A DNA stretch of 64,000 nucleotides from Hemicordylus capensis (GCF_027244095.1 NC_069669.1:5296501-5360500), one strand, 5' to 3'; shown: positions 1 to 11,649, counted from the stretch's first letter. Numbers and translations are program-made. Notes: generated by a model not told the origin, from the sequence alone.

Positions 1-2
1 GC

Positions 3-83
3 CTGGGGAAGAAGCCCAGCGTCCTCTCCTGCGATACGACCGGCTGCGGCGAGACCCCAAAGAACCGTTACAAGAAACATTAA
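3..83 (+). CDS. 3' end of an upstream gene (possibly SRL), partial
   Basis: An open frame enters from the left edge and stops at TAA 81-83, ending in the residues ETPKNRYKKH. About 180 bases later comes an AATAAA (264-269) followed by a T/GT-rich stretch, the usual layout of a short 3' UTR. I do not recognise the 26 visible residues with confidence. In amniotes the gene on the 5' side of ADCY9, in the same orientation, is SRL (sarcalumenin, a lumenal calcium-binding protein of muscle sarcoplasmic reticulum), so synteny suggests its last exon; this is inference. A second open frame overlaps the same bases, so the coding frame itself is not certain. Confidence 0.35.
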   Translation: MGKKPSVLSCDTTGCGETPKNRYKKH

Positions 84-263
84 CCGGCTGTCCAGCTTCG
101 CCGCGCTCCCGTGTTCCTGTTGGTGAATGAGCTTAGGTCTTATCTGTCCAAGAAGCCCAGGTTTGTTAACCCTTCGAGTGCCACGCTGGCAAGAGCTTAC
201 ACACAAGGGGACTTGGCGTCACTGGCAGCAACGGCAGGGAGGTTGGTTGGGCCGAGGGAAGCG

Positions 264-269
264 AATAAA
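264..269 (+). terminator. poly(A) signal of the upstream gene
   Basis: AATAAA followed within 40 bases by T/GT-rich sequence. It fits as the cleavage signal for the transcript whose stop codon lies at 81-83. Confidence 0.45.
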
Positions 270-932
270 ACACTGTGAATTCCTGACTTTTATTATCTAA
301 TCATTGTTGTTTGAACGAAGAGGCCATGTCTAAAGCTGTAAGTCAAAGGGAGGGCTGTGTCCGGAGAGGAGCCTGCTGGGGGCCTTGTGCAGGTTGAGCA
401 CACAGGATGGAGGGGGAGCAGGACGGGAAGCAGGCGAGAGTGTGGAGAGAGGCGGGAAGAGGCTGGCCAGCCCACATAGTGAGTGGCACAGGCATCGCCC
501 CTCCAGTGGCGGGCTGTTCCTGCAGTGTCCTGGCCGCGGTCCATGGGGTTGAGGACCATAGCATCCTTCACAGGCACCCATGCTTTCTTCCTGGGATTTG
601 GAGGCCACCACCGGCACCCACTTCTCAGAGGCAAGCCCTTGCCTCAGCTGCCCCTCCGCATTGCCCTGGGCACCCACTGTCCCTGCCCCAGAAAGGAAGA
701 GGCCAGCCCAGCCTGCCTTCCGTCTCAGCCCAGGCCAGTCAATCTGTCCACACAATGCTTCCCCCCCCCTTGGCAGCCTAACTCGGAAAGAGAAGTCCCC
801 TGGCACAGGTAGGGGCCCAAGCAGCTCCAGGGGATGCCACTTGAACCCTGGCCTTGGGGGGTTCCTGTATGGGGTGGAGGGCGGCTTGTGTGCGGCTGTG
901 GAGAGAGGAACCTGCCAGTTCAAGTCTGGCAT

Positions 933-1236
933 AGGAACATAGGAAGCTGCCACATGCTGAGTCAGACCATTGGTCTATCTAGCTCAGTATTGTCTTCACA
1001 GACTGGCAGCGGCTTCTCCAAGGTTGCAGGCAGGAGTCTCTCTGAGCCCTATCTTGGCGATGCTGCCAGGGAGGGAACTTGGCACCTCAGATGCTCTTCC
1101 CAGAGTGGCTCCATCCCTTAAGGGGAATATCTTCCAGTGCTCACACATGGAGTCTCCCATTCAAATGCAATCCAGAATGGACCCTGCTTAGCTAAGGGGA
1201 CAAGTCATGCTTGCTACCACAAGGCCAGCTCTCCTC
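933..1236 (-). mobile_element. 5S rRNA-derived SINE, near full length
   Basis: Read on the minus strand it begins with a 5S rRNA-like internal promoter (AGCTAAGCAGGGTC, then a degenerate GGGAGAC box) and ends with a tail containing the block TGACTCAG..GGCAGCTTCCTATG. The same element occurs at least seven times in this window. It resembles the 5S-Sauria SINE type described from squamates; the family name is from memory. Confidence 0.75.
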
Positions 1237-1571
1237 ATGGGGAGCAGCACCTCCTCCATCAGGACTTGGCCTGGAGTTGTGAGTAGAGTCGGCCGTCTCT
1301 GCCTCCACACACCCCGTTGGCCCTGCTCTTCCAGGCTTCTTGCTGCAGGCTGGGACCTGGGCTGTCTCTGCCTGACTCCCAGAGGCCACATTTAACCTAT
1401 GTTTGCTGTTGTGTAGCTGACACCCTGCACCCACCACCTGGGCTTTGTGGCCAGCTTTAGAATGGCCGGAATGGAGGCCAGCTTCTGTGTGTGTGGCAAG
1501 AGAGGGGCAGCCCACTTGCCTAGGATAGTGCGGACTGCAGATGCAAAAGGTGGGGGGGGCCCTTTGGCAGT

Positions 1572-1578
1572 GGTGTGT

Positions 1579-1676
<98 letters not shown>
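1572..1676. repeat. compound (TG)n(AG)n microsatellite
   Basis: About 57 bases of TG repeats pass directly into about 46 bases of GA repeats. Confidence 0.95.
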
Positions 1677-1677
<1 letters not shown>

Positions 1678-2709
1678 GGGGGGGTGTCCAGACCTTAGAC
1701 TGGATTGGGACACCTTCTGCCTGGGAAGGGGCCCAGTGGTCTCCACCATTTCCCAAGCAGGGGCCACTTTGGCAAAACACCTTCAGTGTGAGAGCCATTT
1801 CCCACTGTGCCGACCTCTGCACAGTCCTGCGCGGTTCTCAGTACTGGGACAGCCGCTACTCAAGATCTCTCTGGGGAAAGTGCTGGGAAGGGCTACCCTC
1901 CAAGCACTCCGGGCACGCCTTCCAAGATGGCGCGAGGGGCTCCAGAGGGCTGCGTTTCCCTTGAAGGAGCCCCCACTCCCCAAAGCACAGCTCTTCGTCG
2001 TGAGAATGCTCGCCTCCCAGCGGGTACCAGGAGGACTGCGCAGAGCATCCCACTGTGGCCAAAGCTTCACACAGGCCCAGTAAACCATTAGCCAGGGAGT
2101 CACACTTAGGGTTCAGGGGGGCCACCAGTGCCCCTCCCCCGCATGGGCCTTACAATGGAGAACCCTTTTCTAGCCTGTTTTTGAAGGGTGGGCTTGTGGG
2201 CCCAGAAGCAGGAACGTCCCAGCAAGATAGACTATGTGAGCATCCCAAGAGAGAGGGAAGTGAAGGTGACGTGCTGGTTTAGTGTGTGTGTTTTTTCTCT
2301 CTCTCGAGGGAGAGACTGAGAGGGACAAGAAGGGGTTTTTTTTGCAGAGAAGTTCAGGTGGTGCATGAAAGGCCGGTGAGCGCCAACGCAGAGAAAAGAG
2401 CAGCTAGTGAAACTGAGCCTTGAAGCATCAGTCTTGAATATTAATCCAGGCGATGGAGGGGAGCGTCGTTCTTTCCAAATCCGGGTGCCTAATTTGTATA
2501 TGATATAAATTGGCTTGGAAATAATTTTTGAGCAGTATAGTTAGTGACTACACGTTTTGCTCCGTAATTCCGCTTCTACCAAGGCTAGAGCTTAGCTTCT
2601 TCTTCTTTTTTTAAATGAAAGCTGAAATCCTGGTGGATCTGGGTGGGCGAAGCAATCTGGGCGAGATGCTTAAAATCCAGGCGAAACCCGGAATTTCGGG
2701 GGGCATGGC

Positions 2710-2712
<3 letters not shown>

Positions 2713-2764
<52 letters not shown>

Positions 2765-2768
2765 CGCA
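2713..2768. repeat. (TG)n microsatellite with CG end
   Basis: A run of TG dinucleotides ending in a short alternating CG run, a purine/pyrimidine alternation of the kind that can form Z-DNA. Confidence 0.93.
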
Positions 2769-3124
2769 CCGTAGACTGGCCGCCAGGAGTGGGAAGCATA
2801 TGGGGCCAAGCCTTCTGCTGGGCAAGGCACTGTTGTTGGGGCAGAGGGAGAGATTTGGGGTATGGCTCACACAGGAATGGGAACAGCTAAGCCAGCCAAG
2901 GAGAGGCATCGTGGAAGCATCATCCAGACCAGAATAATGCAGAGATGAGTCAGTGCACAGCAGCAAAGCTCCCAGCCTGTTCCAAAGTTGCAGCTGCAGC
3001 CGCCTCCTATCTCTCCGCCCTGCTTTTTTGTTTCCTCCTCGCCTCCATTCTTCTCTTGCATAGGAGCTTCCTCCCTTTCTCCCCCTTTCTCCGGCTGCTT
3101 CCCACCCTGCATTACGCCATCCCA

Positions 3125-3593
3125 GGCAGAGGTGCACCTTGGTAATTTTGGAGCCTGGACCTAGAGGCCTTTGGAGGCCTCCCCACTCTTGCAAATTAAG
3201 CATCATTATGCTCCATCAGGCGTCCACACCATCTGGGACAGCCTAAAGAGGATTTGGGCCCCCCCGGGGCTGTGGAGGCTCTGGACTTCGGCCCAGAATT
3301 CTAGGGGTAAGAGCGCCTCTGCTCCCAGGCAGTCTCTCTTTCTGTCAGTGATCCTGCATCTTGGTCTCCACAAAGATGGATCCAAGCAAAGAAGAGCCCT
3401 CACCCAGAGGTGCTCTTAGCCTCCACACCTGCTGCTCCCCCCCAAATCCCCTTTAGTCCGTCCTGGGTGGTGTGGTTTGTGTCCTCAAGAACCTACGTGT
3501 TAAACAATGATGCTTAACTTGCTGGCGGCGGGGAGGTGGAGCTCCAAAGGCCTTTAGGTCCCGGCGCCAAAATTACCGAGGTGCACCTCTGCC
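3125..3593. mobile_element. TIR DNA transposon (MITE), complete
   Basis: The two ends are inverted repeats of about 50 bases: the left end starts GGCAGAGGTGCACC and contains AATTTTGG and GGCCTTTGGAG, and the right end is its reverse complement with a few changes. There is no coding capacity. Related copies lie at about 51.52-52.13 kb (interrupted by a SINE) and 59.5-59.99 kb (inside gene B). Confidence 0.75.
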
Positions 3594-4831
3594 CTTGCCC
3601 CAAGTAGCCTCAACATTGTCCGTAGGAGAAGCAGAGTGATCCAGCAGCCGGGCCTCTTTCCTGACTACCTGTATTCCCCCTCCTCTCCTCCTGCTGCTCT
3701 TGGGCACTAATTTCCAGAGGTCTTTCTTGCTGCCTCTCCTTTGATGCAGCAATATCCTGCAGGCCATGTGCAGCCAGTGAGACTGGATTGCTCCCTGCAC
3801 GATGTGCTCTGAAAAGGGGAACACAGCGGCCCCATCGTGCACACTCCATGGGCACAGAGGTCATGTCTACAGCCGTATCCTTGGGTGCTGAGATGCAACA
3901 GAAGTGCCACCCACGTTTCAGGAGAGCAGAGACTCTGGGGCAGCCCACAGCAGCCTAGAAAGACAGGGACCCAGGGCACATGGTTGGTTGGTTGGAGATG
4001 CCAGCAGGGGGGCGGGGAGACTGCTTGGTAGTCTTGCTGGCCTAGAGCCAAAGGGGAGAATTCTGCCCCTGTCCTCCTGGTTCCTGAGAACGGTGCCTTC
4101 CTAGGGTTGCCAGGCTCTGCTTTTGCCTTCCCTCCATCACCTGCGTTCAGGTTCTCTTCTGAGCAGTGCTTGCTCCACATTCACATGGCCTGATAATCAA
4201 CTGGCCTTCCAGAAACAGTGGAGGCTCCAGCAAGGAAGGCAACGATGATGACCTCTGTTGGGTCTGGCATCGTCTACAGAGGGGAATCCTTTGCCCCTGA
4301 GCATGTGGCTGTTGTAGTCTGGAGTCCACCTGAACGGCCCTGTCTGAGAAGCTGCCAGGACAGCTGGTTCCTTGAACTCCCAGCCTGGCTTTTCTCAGAC
4401 TGGGGGATATGCATCCTTGTGGGCCACTGACCAGGGTCAGGGGGGAGCCTGCATATCTCTTCATTTGGTGAAGCTACCAAACCCTCCGTCCACTCTTGTG
4501 TGCTTCTTTTGAACAATTTTGGACAGATACATTTAAAGGAATAACATGGTTGTAATATATGTCCAGCTAGCGGTTCACAGTAATAATCTGTATTTGGAGA
4601 GACCATGTGCATCAGCCATTCTAATAAATTCTGATCTTTTCCAATCCCATTCCATGGTGCCTTGCCTCTGTTGTTGAGGGGGAATCTTCAAACTGGCAGA
4701 AAAAGGGGGTCTGGCAAGCAGGCCAAGGGGTGCTCTCCAATGCACACAAATGACTGAGCCCCACCTATGGCAATTGAGTCAACCTTTTATTACTTATTGT
4801 CCCCTGCTAACTGAGCAAGCGCCAGCTTAAG

Positions 4832-5043
4832 TGGTGCAGAGGGGAAATGCTTGACTAACAAGCAGAAGGTTGACGGTTCGAATCCCCACTGCTACTATAT
4901 CAGGCAGCAGCGATATAGAAAGATGCTGAAAGGCATCATCTCATACTGTGTGGGAGGAGGCAATGGTAAACCCCTCCTACCAAATAAAACCACAGGGCCC
5001 TGTGGGCACCAGGAGTCAAAATCGACTTGACAGTACAATTTAT
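4832..5043 (+). mobile_element. tRNA-derived SINE with RTE/BovB-like tail
   Basis: The head carries a tRNA-like B box (GGTTCGAATCCC). The tail contains AACCACAGGGCCCTGTGGGC and AATCGACTTGAC, as in squamate Sauria-type SINEs that use BovB-like LINE machinery. Other copies are at 11.65 and 17.12 kb. Confidence 0.75.
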
Positions 5044-5046
5044 TAT

Positions 5047-5212
5047 CACTTAGCAAAGAGGCACCTTTTCAAGCGGTGATTCTCTTGTAGCAGGGGGAGA
5101 ACAACTGTCCCTATCCATCCCCAGCTCAGCATCCCTCCAGTGGCTGTTGCTGGTGTCTATCTTCTGTTTCTTTTTTAGATTGTGGGCCCGTTGGGGACAG
5201 GGAGCCCAAATA

Positions 5213-5273
<61 letters not shown>

Positions 5274-5365
5274 ATCCATATATATAAATGAAGATATTTA
5301 TTTATATCTATGTAAACTGCTTTGGGAACTTTTGTTGAAAAGCAGTATATAAATGTCCATTGTAT
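5047..5365 (+). repeat. dispersed repeat with LINE-like 3' tail
   Basis: It contains the blocks AAAGAGGCACCTTTT, CCAGTGGCTGTTGCTGGTGT and TTTTTAGATTGTGGGCCC and ends in an AGCAGTATATAAAT tail. An expanded (TATC)n tract interrupts it. The same family recurs at 5.82, 10.83, 16.94, 35.37 and 60.52 kb. Confidence 0.6.
5213..5275. repeat. (TATC)n microsatellite
   Basis: About fifteen copies of a tetranucleotide, CTAT/TATC, in an uninterrupted run. Confidence 0.93.
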
Positions 5366-5603
5366 TCATATTCCTGTTTCTAAAGGTTTTAGCCAGAAAG
5401 TACAACACAGTGATCAGACATTCCTGAACAGCAACAATTCACTGCCTCAAAAGTCACTGAGAACAAAAGGGCCTCTTTCCCTGTCAGCATCAGGAGATGG
5501 CAAGGCTGTGCCCAGGAATCCCGGGCCCATCCTGGCAGGCTTTATGCTGGTGTAGCTTACAGGAACAGGAGGTCATAACAGCCTATCCGAGGAAAGCCAG
5601 CCC

Positions 5604-5760
5604 TTCCAAGGGGCATCAGTAGCTGCCTTCTACTGAGTCACACCCTTGGTCCATCTAGCTTAGTACTATCTACTCTGACTGGCAGTGGCTTTCCAGAGTT
5701 TGGCAGAGTTCTCAGCCCTATCTGCAGATGCTGCCAGAGATTGGACCCAAGACATCATCA
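5604..5760 (-). mobile_element. 5S-type SINE tail fragment
   Basis: Diverged tail portion of the 5S-derived SINE, minus orientation (CATCTAGCTTAGTA, ACTGGCAGTGGCTT); the 5S-like promoter half is missing. Confidence 0.6.
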
Positions 5761-5814
5761 TCATTTATTTATTTTTATTAATTATTGTTGTGATGATGAT
5801 GATGATGTAATAAT

Positions 5815-6141
5815 AGCCTCTGCTAACTTGGCAAAGAGGCACCTTTTAACATGACGATTCTCTTTATTTAGCAGAGGGAGAGTAACTGGCCCCATCCACC
5901 CCCAGCACTGTTCCTCCAGTGACTATTGCTGGTGTCTGTCTTATGTTTCTTTTTAGATTGTGAGCCCTTTGGGGACAGGGATCCATCTTATTTATTTATT
6001 ATTCCTCTGTGTAAATCGCCCTGAGCCATTTTTGGAAAGGCGGCATAGAAATCAAATGAATGAATGAATGAATGAATGAATAATATTTATTCGATTTCTA
6101 TGCCGCCCTTCCAAAAATGGCTCAGGGCTGTTTACAACAGA

Positions 6142-6172
<31 letters not shown>

Positions 6173-6215
6173 GATGGATCCCTGTCCCCAAAGGGCTCAC
6201 AATCTAAAAATGCAA
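5815..6215. repeat. head-to-head pair of LINE-tail repeats
   Basis: A plus-strand copy (AGATTGTGAGCCCTTTGGGG ... CCGCCTTTC-type tail, GAAT repeats) meets a minus-strand copy of the same tail, making an imperfect inverted repeat around a (TGAA)n core near 6060. The tail resembles the 3' end of L2/CR1-type LINEs. Confidence 0.6.
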
Positions 6216-6554
6216 AGCCGGGGCTCTGCCGCTGAGCTAGGGGCCTCATTACCCAACCTCTCTGGCTTTCCTCTCTGGCTCTCTGTTGTGTGTTCTTTTC
6301 ACTCCAGCTCAGCTCTGCAATCGGCATTGGGTGAGTTTGCACCCCCTTCGGAATGTGGGGGAATTAAGCCACTGCCCCTAAACAAACAAAACACTTGCAG
6401 GACATATCAAAGGGTGGACCAGCTGATGTCTAAGGAAGAGGGGCTAACATTAGCATGCCATTTGGGGAAAGAGCAGCTTGTCTGAGGAGATGGAGGACTA
6501 GGACCATTGCAGTGGTAGTTCAAATTGCATTGCAGGAGGTATTTCAATTTTTTA

Positions 6555-6780
6555 AAAAAATAAATAAATTATTTTTTACATTTTATATCCCGCTCTTCCT
6601 CCAAGGAGCTCAGAGCAGTGTACTACATACTTGAGTTTCTCCTTACAACAACCCTGTGAAGTAGGTTAGGTTGAGAGAGATGTGACTGGCCCAGAGTCAC
6701 CCAGCTAGTTTCATGGCTGAATGGGGATTTGAACTCGGGTCTCCCGGGTCCTAGTCCAGCCCTCTAATCATTACATAGTC
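6555..6780 (+). repeat. dispersed SINE/LINE-tail repeat
   Basis: It contains CCCGCTCTTC, ACAACCCTGTGA, AGGTTAG, GACTGGCCCAGAGTCACCCA and CATGGCTGAATGGGGATTTG. The same element is embedded in the macrosatellite units further right. Confidence 0.65.
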
Positions 6781-7221
6781 AAATTATCCAGAGAAAGCCA
6801 GGAGGTGCCAAGACTTTACTTTGAAGGGACTCCTTCCTTAATGACAACACTGTAAATTCGCTGTGTGTCCTCGGACTTGCAGGCCTGGAGATGTTGTGTT
6901 GCTGCCCTGCCCTGCATAGAATCCAGAGGAAAGAGCTGTGGTATGCAAGGACAAGGCAGTGGAGTGGAATCAGGAATATTGAAAGTTGAGTGAAATAAAT
7001 ATGATGTGCAGAGAGGCAAGTGCAGACTGCCTTTCCGGGCTCTTGCTGCTGGCTGTTTGTTAGCCCCGCCTCTACTCCAGGACTGGAATACCAGTAACTA
7101 AAGCCCCATTCAAAAGCTGGCCTGGATCAAGGAACGGATTAACCCTCCCTTAAGTGCCTGGACCGTTATTTCATCTAATGATGCTGCCTCCCCCCCCCGC
7201 CCATAATAATTAATTATGTTT

Positions 7222-7352
7222 CCAGTGTGAGATATAAGACGGCTTCTAAGAGATCCGCGCCACATGCTGCATTCTTTCCCACACTGATAACATAATAAAT
7301 AATGCAGCATGTGGCACAAGTCTCTTAGAAGCCATCTTCTGTCTCTCACTGG
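7222..7352. mobile_element. hairpin MITE (52 bp arms, short loop)
   Basis: Left arm 7222-7273 starts CCAGTG. The right arm, ending at 7352, is its reverse complement at roughly 85% by eye, around a loop of about 25 bases. It looks like a palindromic non-autonomous DNA transposon; transcribed, it would fold into a long hairpin. Confidence 0.6.
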
Positions 7353-7739
7353 ATGCCGATTGTGGTTTGAGTGTCAGTGAGATTAATGAAGGGGTTTCCC
7401 CTCTGCAGTGGAGAAGAAAGGAGGAAGTTATCTGGGGAGAGTGTTCAGCCTGCAGTTAGGAAGTGGCTAGACCACAACAGGCGGTTGCAGAGATTCTCCC
7501 CTTTGCCTCTGCTGCTGGGCTCACATCATGCTCAGCTTTGGGGGGGGGGGCTCTCTCTTGCTGTCAGGGAGGGGAATCCCACAGCTGAGGTGGGCTTATT
7601 GTGCTGCAGGGAACTGAGCAACCGTCCAGACTCACCTCCCGGTGCCCTCCCATCTTCACGAGAATTTGATTCAATTCCTCACTGCAGAATTCAATGACCT
7701 CGCTGTGGGAGGGCAGCAGGCAGGAACCCTCCCTTCTAC

Positions 7740-9265
7740 CTTGTTTGAACCCTCCTGCTTGTTTGTAGGAGATGGTGGTTAGACCGATCCTGGAGAAGCC
7801 TACTCTGGATCCCCTGGTGATTGGTAATTATATAACCTCCCATGGTTGGGTAAGATGATTGAGTAAGATGGTGGCTGACCAGCTCCAAGCAGTCTTGGAG
7901 GAAGCTGATTATCTAGACCAATTCCAAACTGGCTTTAGGGTGGGCAGCATGAGGTTGAGACAGCCCTGGTTGGCCTGATAGATGACCTTTTTGCTAAGGA
8001 ATTGACATGGGGAGTGAGACTTTTCTGGTTCTTTTGGATCTCTCAGTTGCTTTCAATACCATCAGTCATGGTATCCTTCTGGATTCCCCATTGGGATTTG
8101 GGGATAGGTGGCACTGTTTTACAGTGGTTGTGCTCTTATGTCTCAAGTAGATTTTAGATGGCGGCACTTGGTGACAGTTGCTCTTCAAAATGGGAGCTAC
8201 TATATGGAGTCCCTCAGGGCTCCATTCTGCCACCAATGCTTTTCAACATCTACATGAAACTGCTAGGTGAGGATTTGGTGCTGGGTGTTATCAATATGCC
8301 GATGACACCCAAATCTATTTGTCATCAATATCAAGGAATGGCATTAGCCCCTTAAATGCCTTTAAGGGGCTAATGCCATTAAATGACAGTAATGGGCTGG
8401 ATGAGGGATAATAAACTGAAGCTGAATCCAAACAAGATGGAGGTGCTCATTGTTGGAGGTCATATTCTGCAAGATGGGATAGAACTTCCTATTCTGGATG
8501 CGGTTACACTCCCCCAGAATGAACAGGTTCATAGCTTGGGAGTGCTCTTGGACCTGGGTCTCACCCTGGTGCCTCAGGTTGCGGCTGTGGCTAGAAGGGC
8601 TTTTTACCAGCTGCAATTGATTCAACAACTCCACCCATTCCTTGAGGATAATTACCTGAAAACAGTGGTACGTCAGCTGGTAACCTCCAAGTTGGACTAC
8701 TGCAAGGCGTAGGGCTGCCTTTGTGCGTAGTTTGAAAACTACAGCTAGTTCAAAATGCAGCAGCCAGATTGGGGTATCCTGAAAAGACCACATTATGCCT
8801 GTTCTTAAATAAATGCAATGGCTGTCAGTATGTTTCTGGGAGAAGTACAAAGTGCTGGTTATTACCTTCAAAGTCCCGAATGGCTTAGGTCCGGGTTACC
8901 TGAGAGAACACCCTTCTCTACAAGATCCTCCCTGCTCATTAAGATCTTCAGGAGGGGTCCTTCTTAGAGTGCCACCGGTTACTCTAATGGTGACCTGGGA
9001 TCAAGGCTTCTCAGTTGTCGCCTCTGGGTTGTAGAAAATGCTCCCCGTAGATATAAGAGGATTATCTTCCTTGGAGGCTTTCAGGAGAGCCTTAAAGATC
9101 TTTTTAGCTGTCTTTTAATAATACCTAGTTTTAATTTTAATCTGATTTTTAAAAATGTTCATTTTAATTCTTTTATTATGTGTTTTTGATTTTAATGTAA
9201 GGTGCCCCCCTGAGCCACTTTAGGAAGCGTGGTATATAAACTGAATGAATGAATGAATAAAACTG
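7740..9265 (+). mobile_element. degraded L2/CR1-clade LINE, 5'-truncated
   Basis: Plus-strand reverse transcriptase pieces are visible in broken frames: a GVPQGSILPPMLFNIYMK-like block (near 8209), a YADDTQIY-like catalytic box (near 8296), then GWMRDNKLKLNPNKMEVL (8392) and a SKLDYC-like block (8687-8704). It ends in a tail with CTGAGCCACTTTAGGAAG and GAAT repeats. Frames shift between the blocks and stops interrupt them, so it is an inactive copy of the RT and 3' part only. A 44-base perfect-arm palindrome sits inside it at 8337-8380. Confidence 0.85.
8337..8380. repeat. perfect 20 bp inverted repeat, 4 base loop
   Basis: Arm 8337-8356 and arm 8361-8380 are exact reverse complements, separated by TGCC. 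It lies in the LINE just after its YADD region. Confidence 0.95.
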
Positions 9266-9506
9266 TGCTGCTGGAATCATGGTAAGGGCTGCTAATGCCC
9301 TATCGTGTAAGCCCTTCAGTGTCTTGTTTCTTGTAAGTCCTTCAGTATCTTGGTGTCTTGTGGATTGTATAAGAAAAGATTCCCCCAAAACTGTACATAT
9401 CTGAAAAATTGGCACTTTTCTTGGAGCATGTGCCTTAGGTTTCCACCCTCCTTTAAAACAAATAATTTCTTTAGGTTTTAGGTGGTTGATGACATTACAG
9501 ACTGTG

Positions 9507-9830
9507 GACATAGAACATAGGAAGCTGCCTTATACTGAGTCAGATCACTGGTCCATCTAGCTCAGGATTGTTTATACAGACTGGCAGCGGCTTCTCCAAG
9601 GTTGCAGGCAGGAGTCTTTCTAAGCCCTATCTAGAGATGCCAGGGAGACAACATGAAACCTTCTGCATGCAAGCATGTAGGTGCTCTTCTCAGAGCAGCC
9701 CCATCCCCCAAGGGGAATAGCTTACAGTGCTCACACATGTAGTCTCCCATTTGAATGCAAACCAAGTGGACCCTGCTTAGCAAAGGGGACAATTAATGCT
9801 TGCTAACCACAAGACCAGTTCTCTTTTCAA
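9507..9830 (-). mobile_element. 5S rRNA-derived SINE
   Basis: Full-length minus-strand copy: the tail block (TGAGTCAGATCACTGGTCCA) comes first on the plus strand, and the 5S-like promoter half (GACCCTGCTTAGC read on plus) lies near 9770. Confidence 0.75.
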
Positions 9831-10524
9831 TCAGGTCTCAAAAAGATGACTTTTTTTTAAAAAAAAGGAAGGGTTTGCAGGGAGCAGATAATTTGTTTGG
9901 CTTGATTGACATTTTAGAAATTCCTAATTTAATTATTCTTTCTTCTGTACATCCACATTTTGGAATAGAAATGCCATCCAACATCCCATTCCCAATCCGG
10001 GATTTGTGAAAATCAGTCTTAAGAGACTGTGAGTGCAATCATTGGTGAGCCTTATGGAAAAGCTCACCGCCCGCCCCCCTTTTTGAGCAGAGCTCATAAT
10101 TTTAAAAAAGATTTTAAAAGTTGTTGACAGCATCAATTTTTGCTTTACATTTGTGCTGTGAAATCAGAACCTAAAGGTTTCTTTACCACCACCCAGACCC
10201 GAACTTGGAAAAAGTCCCACTGACCAAACATGCTTAGGAGATCAGCTTCTAACTATGATCCCCACACAGAGCCCATAGATTTAAACTCTGCATAGGATTG
10301 GGGTGGAAAAGTGACAGCTGGCATTTGAAAAACGAAGGAGAAAACCAGAAGAACACTTCGTGACAGCAGCAGAGAACTCTGTGTGGGAGCCAAAGATGGG
10401 AAGCAGGAGGCCGGAAGAGATAGCAGAATGCAGGGCAAAAACATGCAAAGGCGACCTTAGCAGCTGCAGATAGCAAGGTCACGCACAGCCTCCCCTCCCC
10501 TCGCCAGGCTGCACTGAGGTTTAA

Positions 10525-10640
10525 TTGCTCCCTGACCTGTGCTAAGCCTAACTGCCTGCGTCTTCCCCCTTGAATAATTTACCACTTCTCCGGCAGCAAA
10601 TTAATTAGCTCTAATGAGAGGGAAGCAGGTCCAGGGGAAG
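10525..10640. promoter_or_regulatory. candidate conserved non-coding element
   Basis: A repeat-free stretch with clustered homeodomain-type cores (TTAATTAGC, CTAATGA) and an AT-balanced, high-complexity composition unlike its neighbours. This is only a visual impression; no alignment was possible. Confidence 0.2.
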
Positions 10641-10829
10641 ATATTACTAGCAATGAGGTGTTTTATACAATATGGCAGGGGATCAGCAGCAGACAACACA
10701 GGCTCTGCTGCTTTTGCTGTTCTGTAATAAAAGGAGGGTCATCTAACGCATTTGACTCCATGGGGTGGTCACAGGCTTTCAGCCCACCTGGGCACACACT
10801 TCAAACACAAAAGTTTTCAGCTTTCAAAC

Positions 10830-11380
10830 TCTGCTAACGGAGCAAAGAGACACCTTTTAAAGTGGTGATTCTCTTATATTTAGCAGGGGCAGTGGCCAAG
10901 GGAGGCTGGCAGTGGCCTGTGTGTTCAGCTGCCGCCTGGCCCCCTGGATCCGCCCCCATCTCTGACATCAGATGCATGGGGCTGGCTAGCCACGCCCCCA
11001 CATCTGATGTCAGACACGGCCCGGGGGCGTGATGATTGATCTCCCTTCCAAACAGGGCTCTGACAGATGTGTGTGTGGGGTGTCTGGGGCCGCGAGGCGT
11101 GGGCCCTTGGGGCGGCGGCCTGGATTCTTTGAACCCATTCGCCCAACAGTGGCTCTGCCCCTGAGAAAGGGGAGAGCAGGAGGAGAGCAACTGGCCCTCT
11201 CCATCCCCAGTACAGCATCCCTCCAGTGGCTGTTGCTTGTGTCTACCTTATGTTTCTTTTTCGATTGTGAGCCCTTTGGGGACAGGGGACCATCTTATTT
11301 CTGTATTATTTGTTTTTCTATGTTTGATAATTTTGTTGAAGAGCGGCATATAAATTTTAGTAGTGATGGTAGTATAGCGG
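10830..11380 (+). repeat. dispersed repeat split by a TIR element
   Basis: The 5.05 kb repeat family again (AGACACCTTTTAAAGTGGTG ... AGATTGTGAGCCC-like), interrupted by the insertion listed at 10884-11163. Confidence 0.6.
10884..11163. mobile_element. short TIR DNA transposon nested in a repeat
   Basis: Ends are inverted repeats (CAGGGGCAGTGGCCA at the left; CAGTGGCTCTGCCCCTG at the right). Removing it restores the usual order of the host repeat. Its right-end block TTCTTTGAACCCAT is shared with the element at 61.26 kb. Confidence 0.55.
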
Positions 11381-11480
11381 GGTGGGGGTGGCTCCCAACC
11401 TTGGTCCCCAGATGTTGTTGGACTACAGCTCCCATAATCCCCTTTGGTTATTGTGCCTGGGATGATGGGATACTTCAAAA
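11378..11480. mobile_element. palindromic MITE fragment
   Basis: Contains ACTACAGCTCCCATAATCCC and CCAACCTTGGTCCCCAGATG, hallmarks of a common amniote palindromic MITE seen also at 26.9, 28.65 and 63.7 kb. Confidence 0.55.
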
Positions 11481-11649
11481 AGACACCAAAAAGGCATCTA
11501 TATTGAGATGCCTAAAATATTCAGGTGTTGTATTTAAAAATACCAATGAATGGTTTGGAAGATGATTAATCAGCTACAAATTGACAGACAAGTCCTCATA
11601 GGGAAGGGTGAGCCGTTTGGTGCATGATTTTGTCAAAGCTATTAACTAT

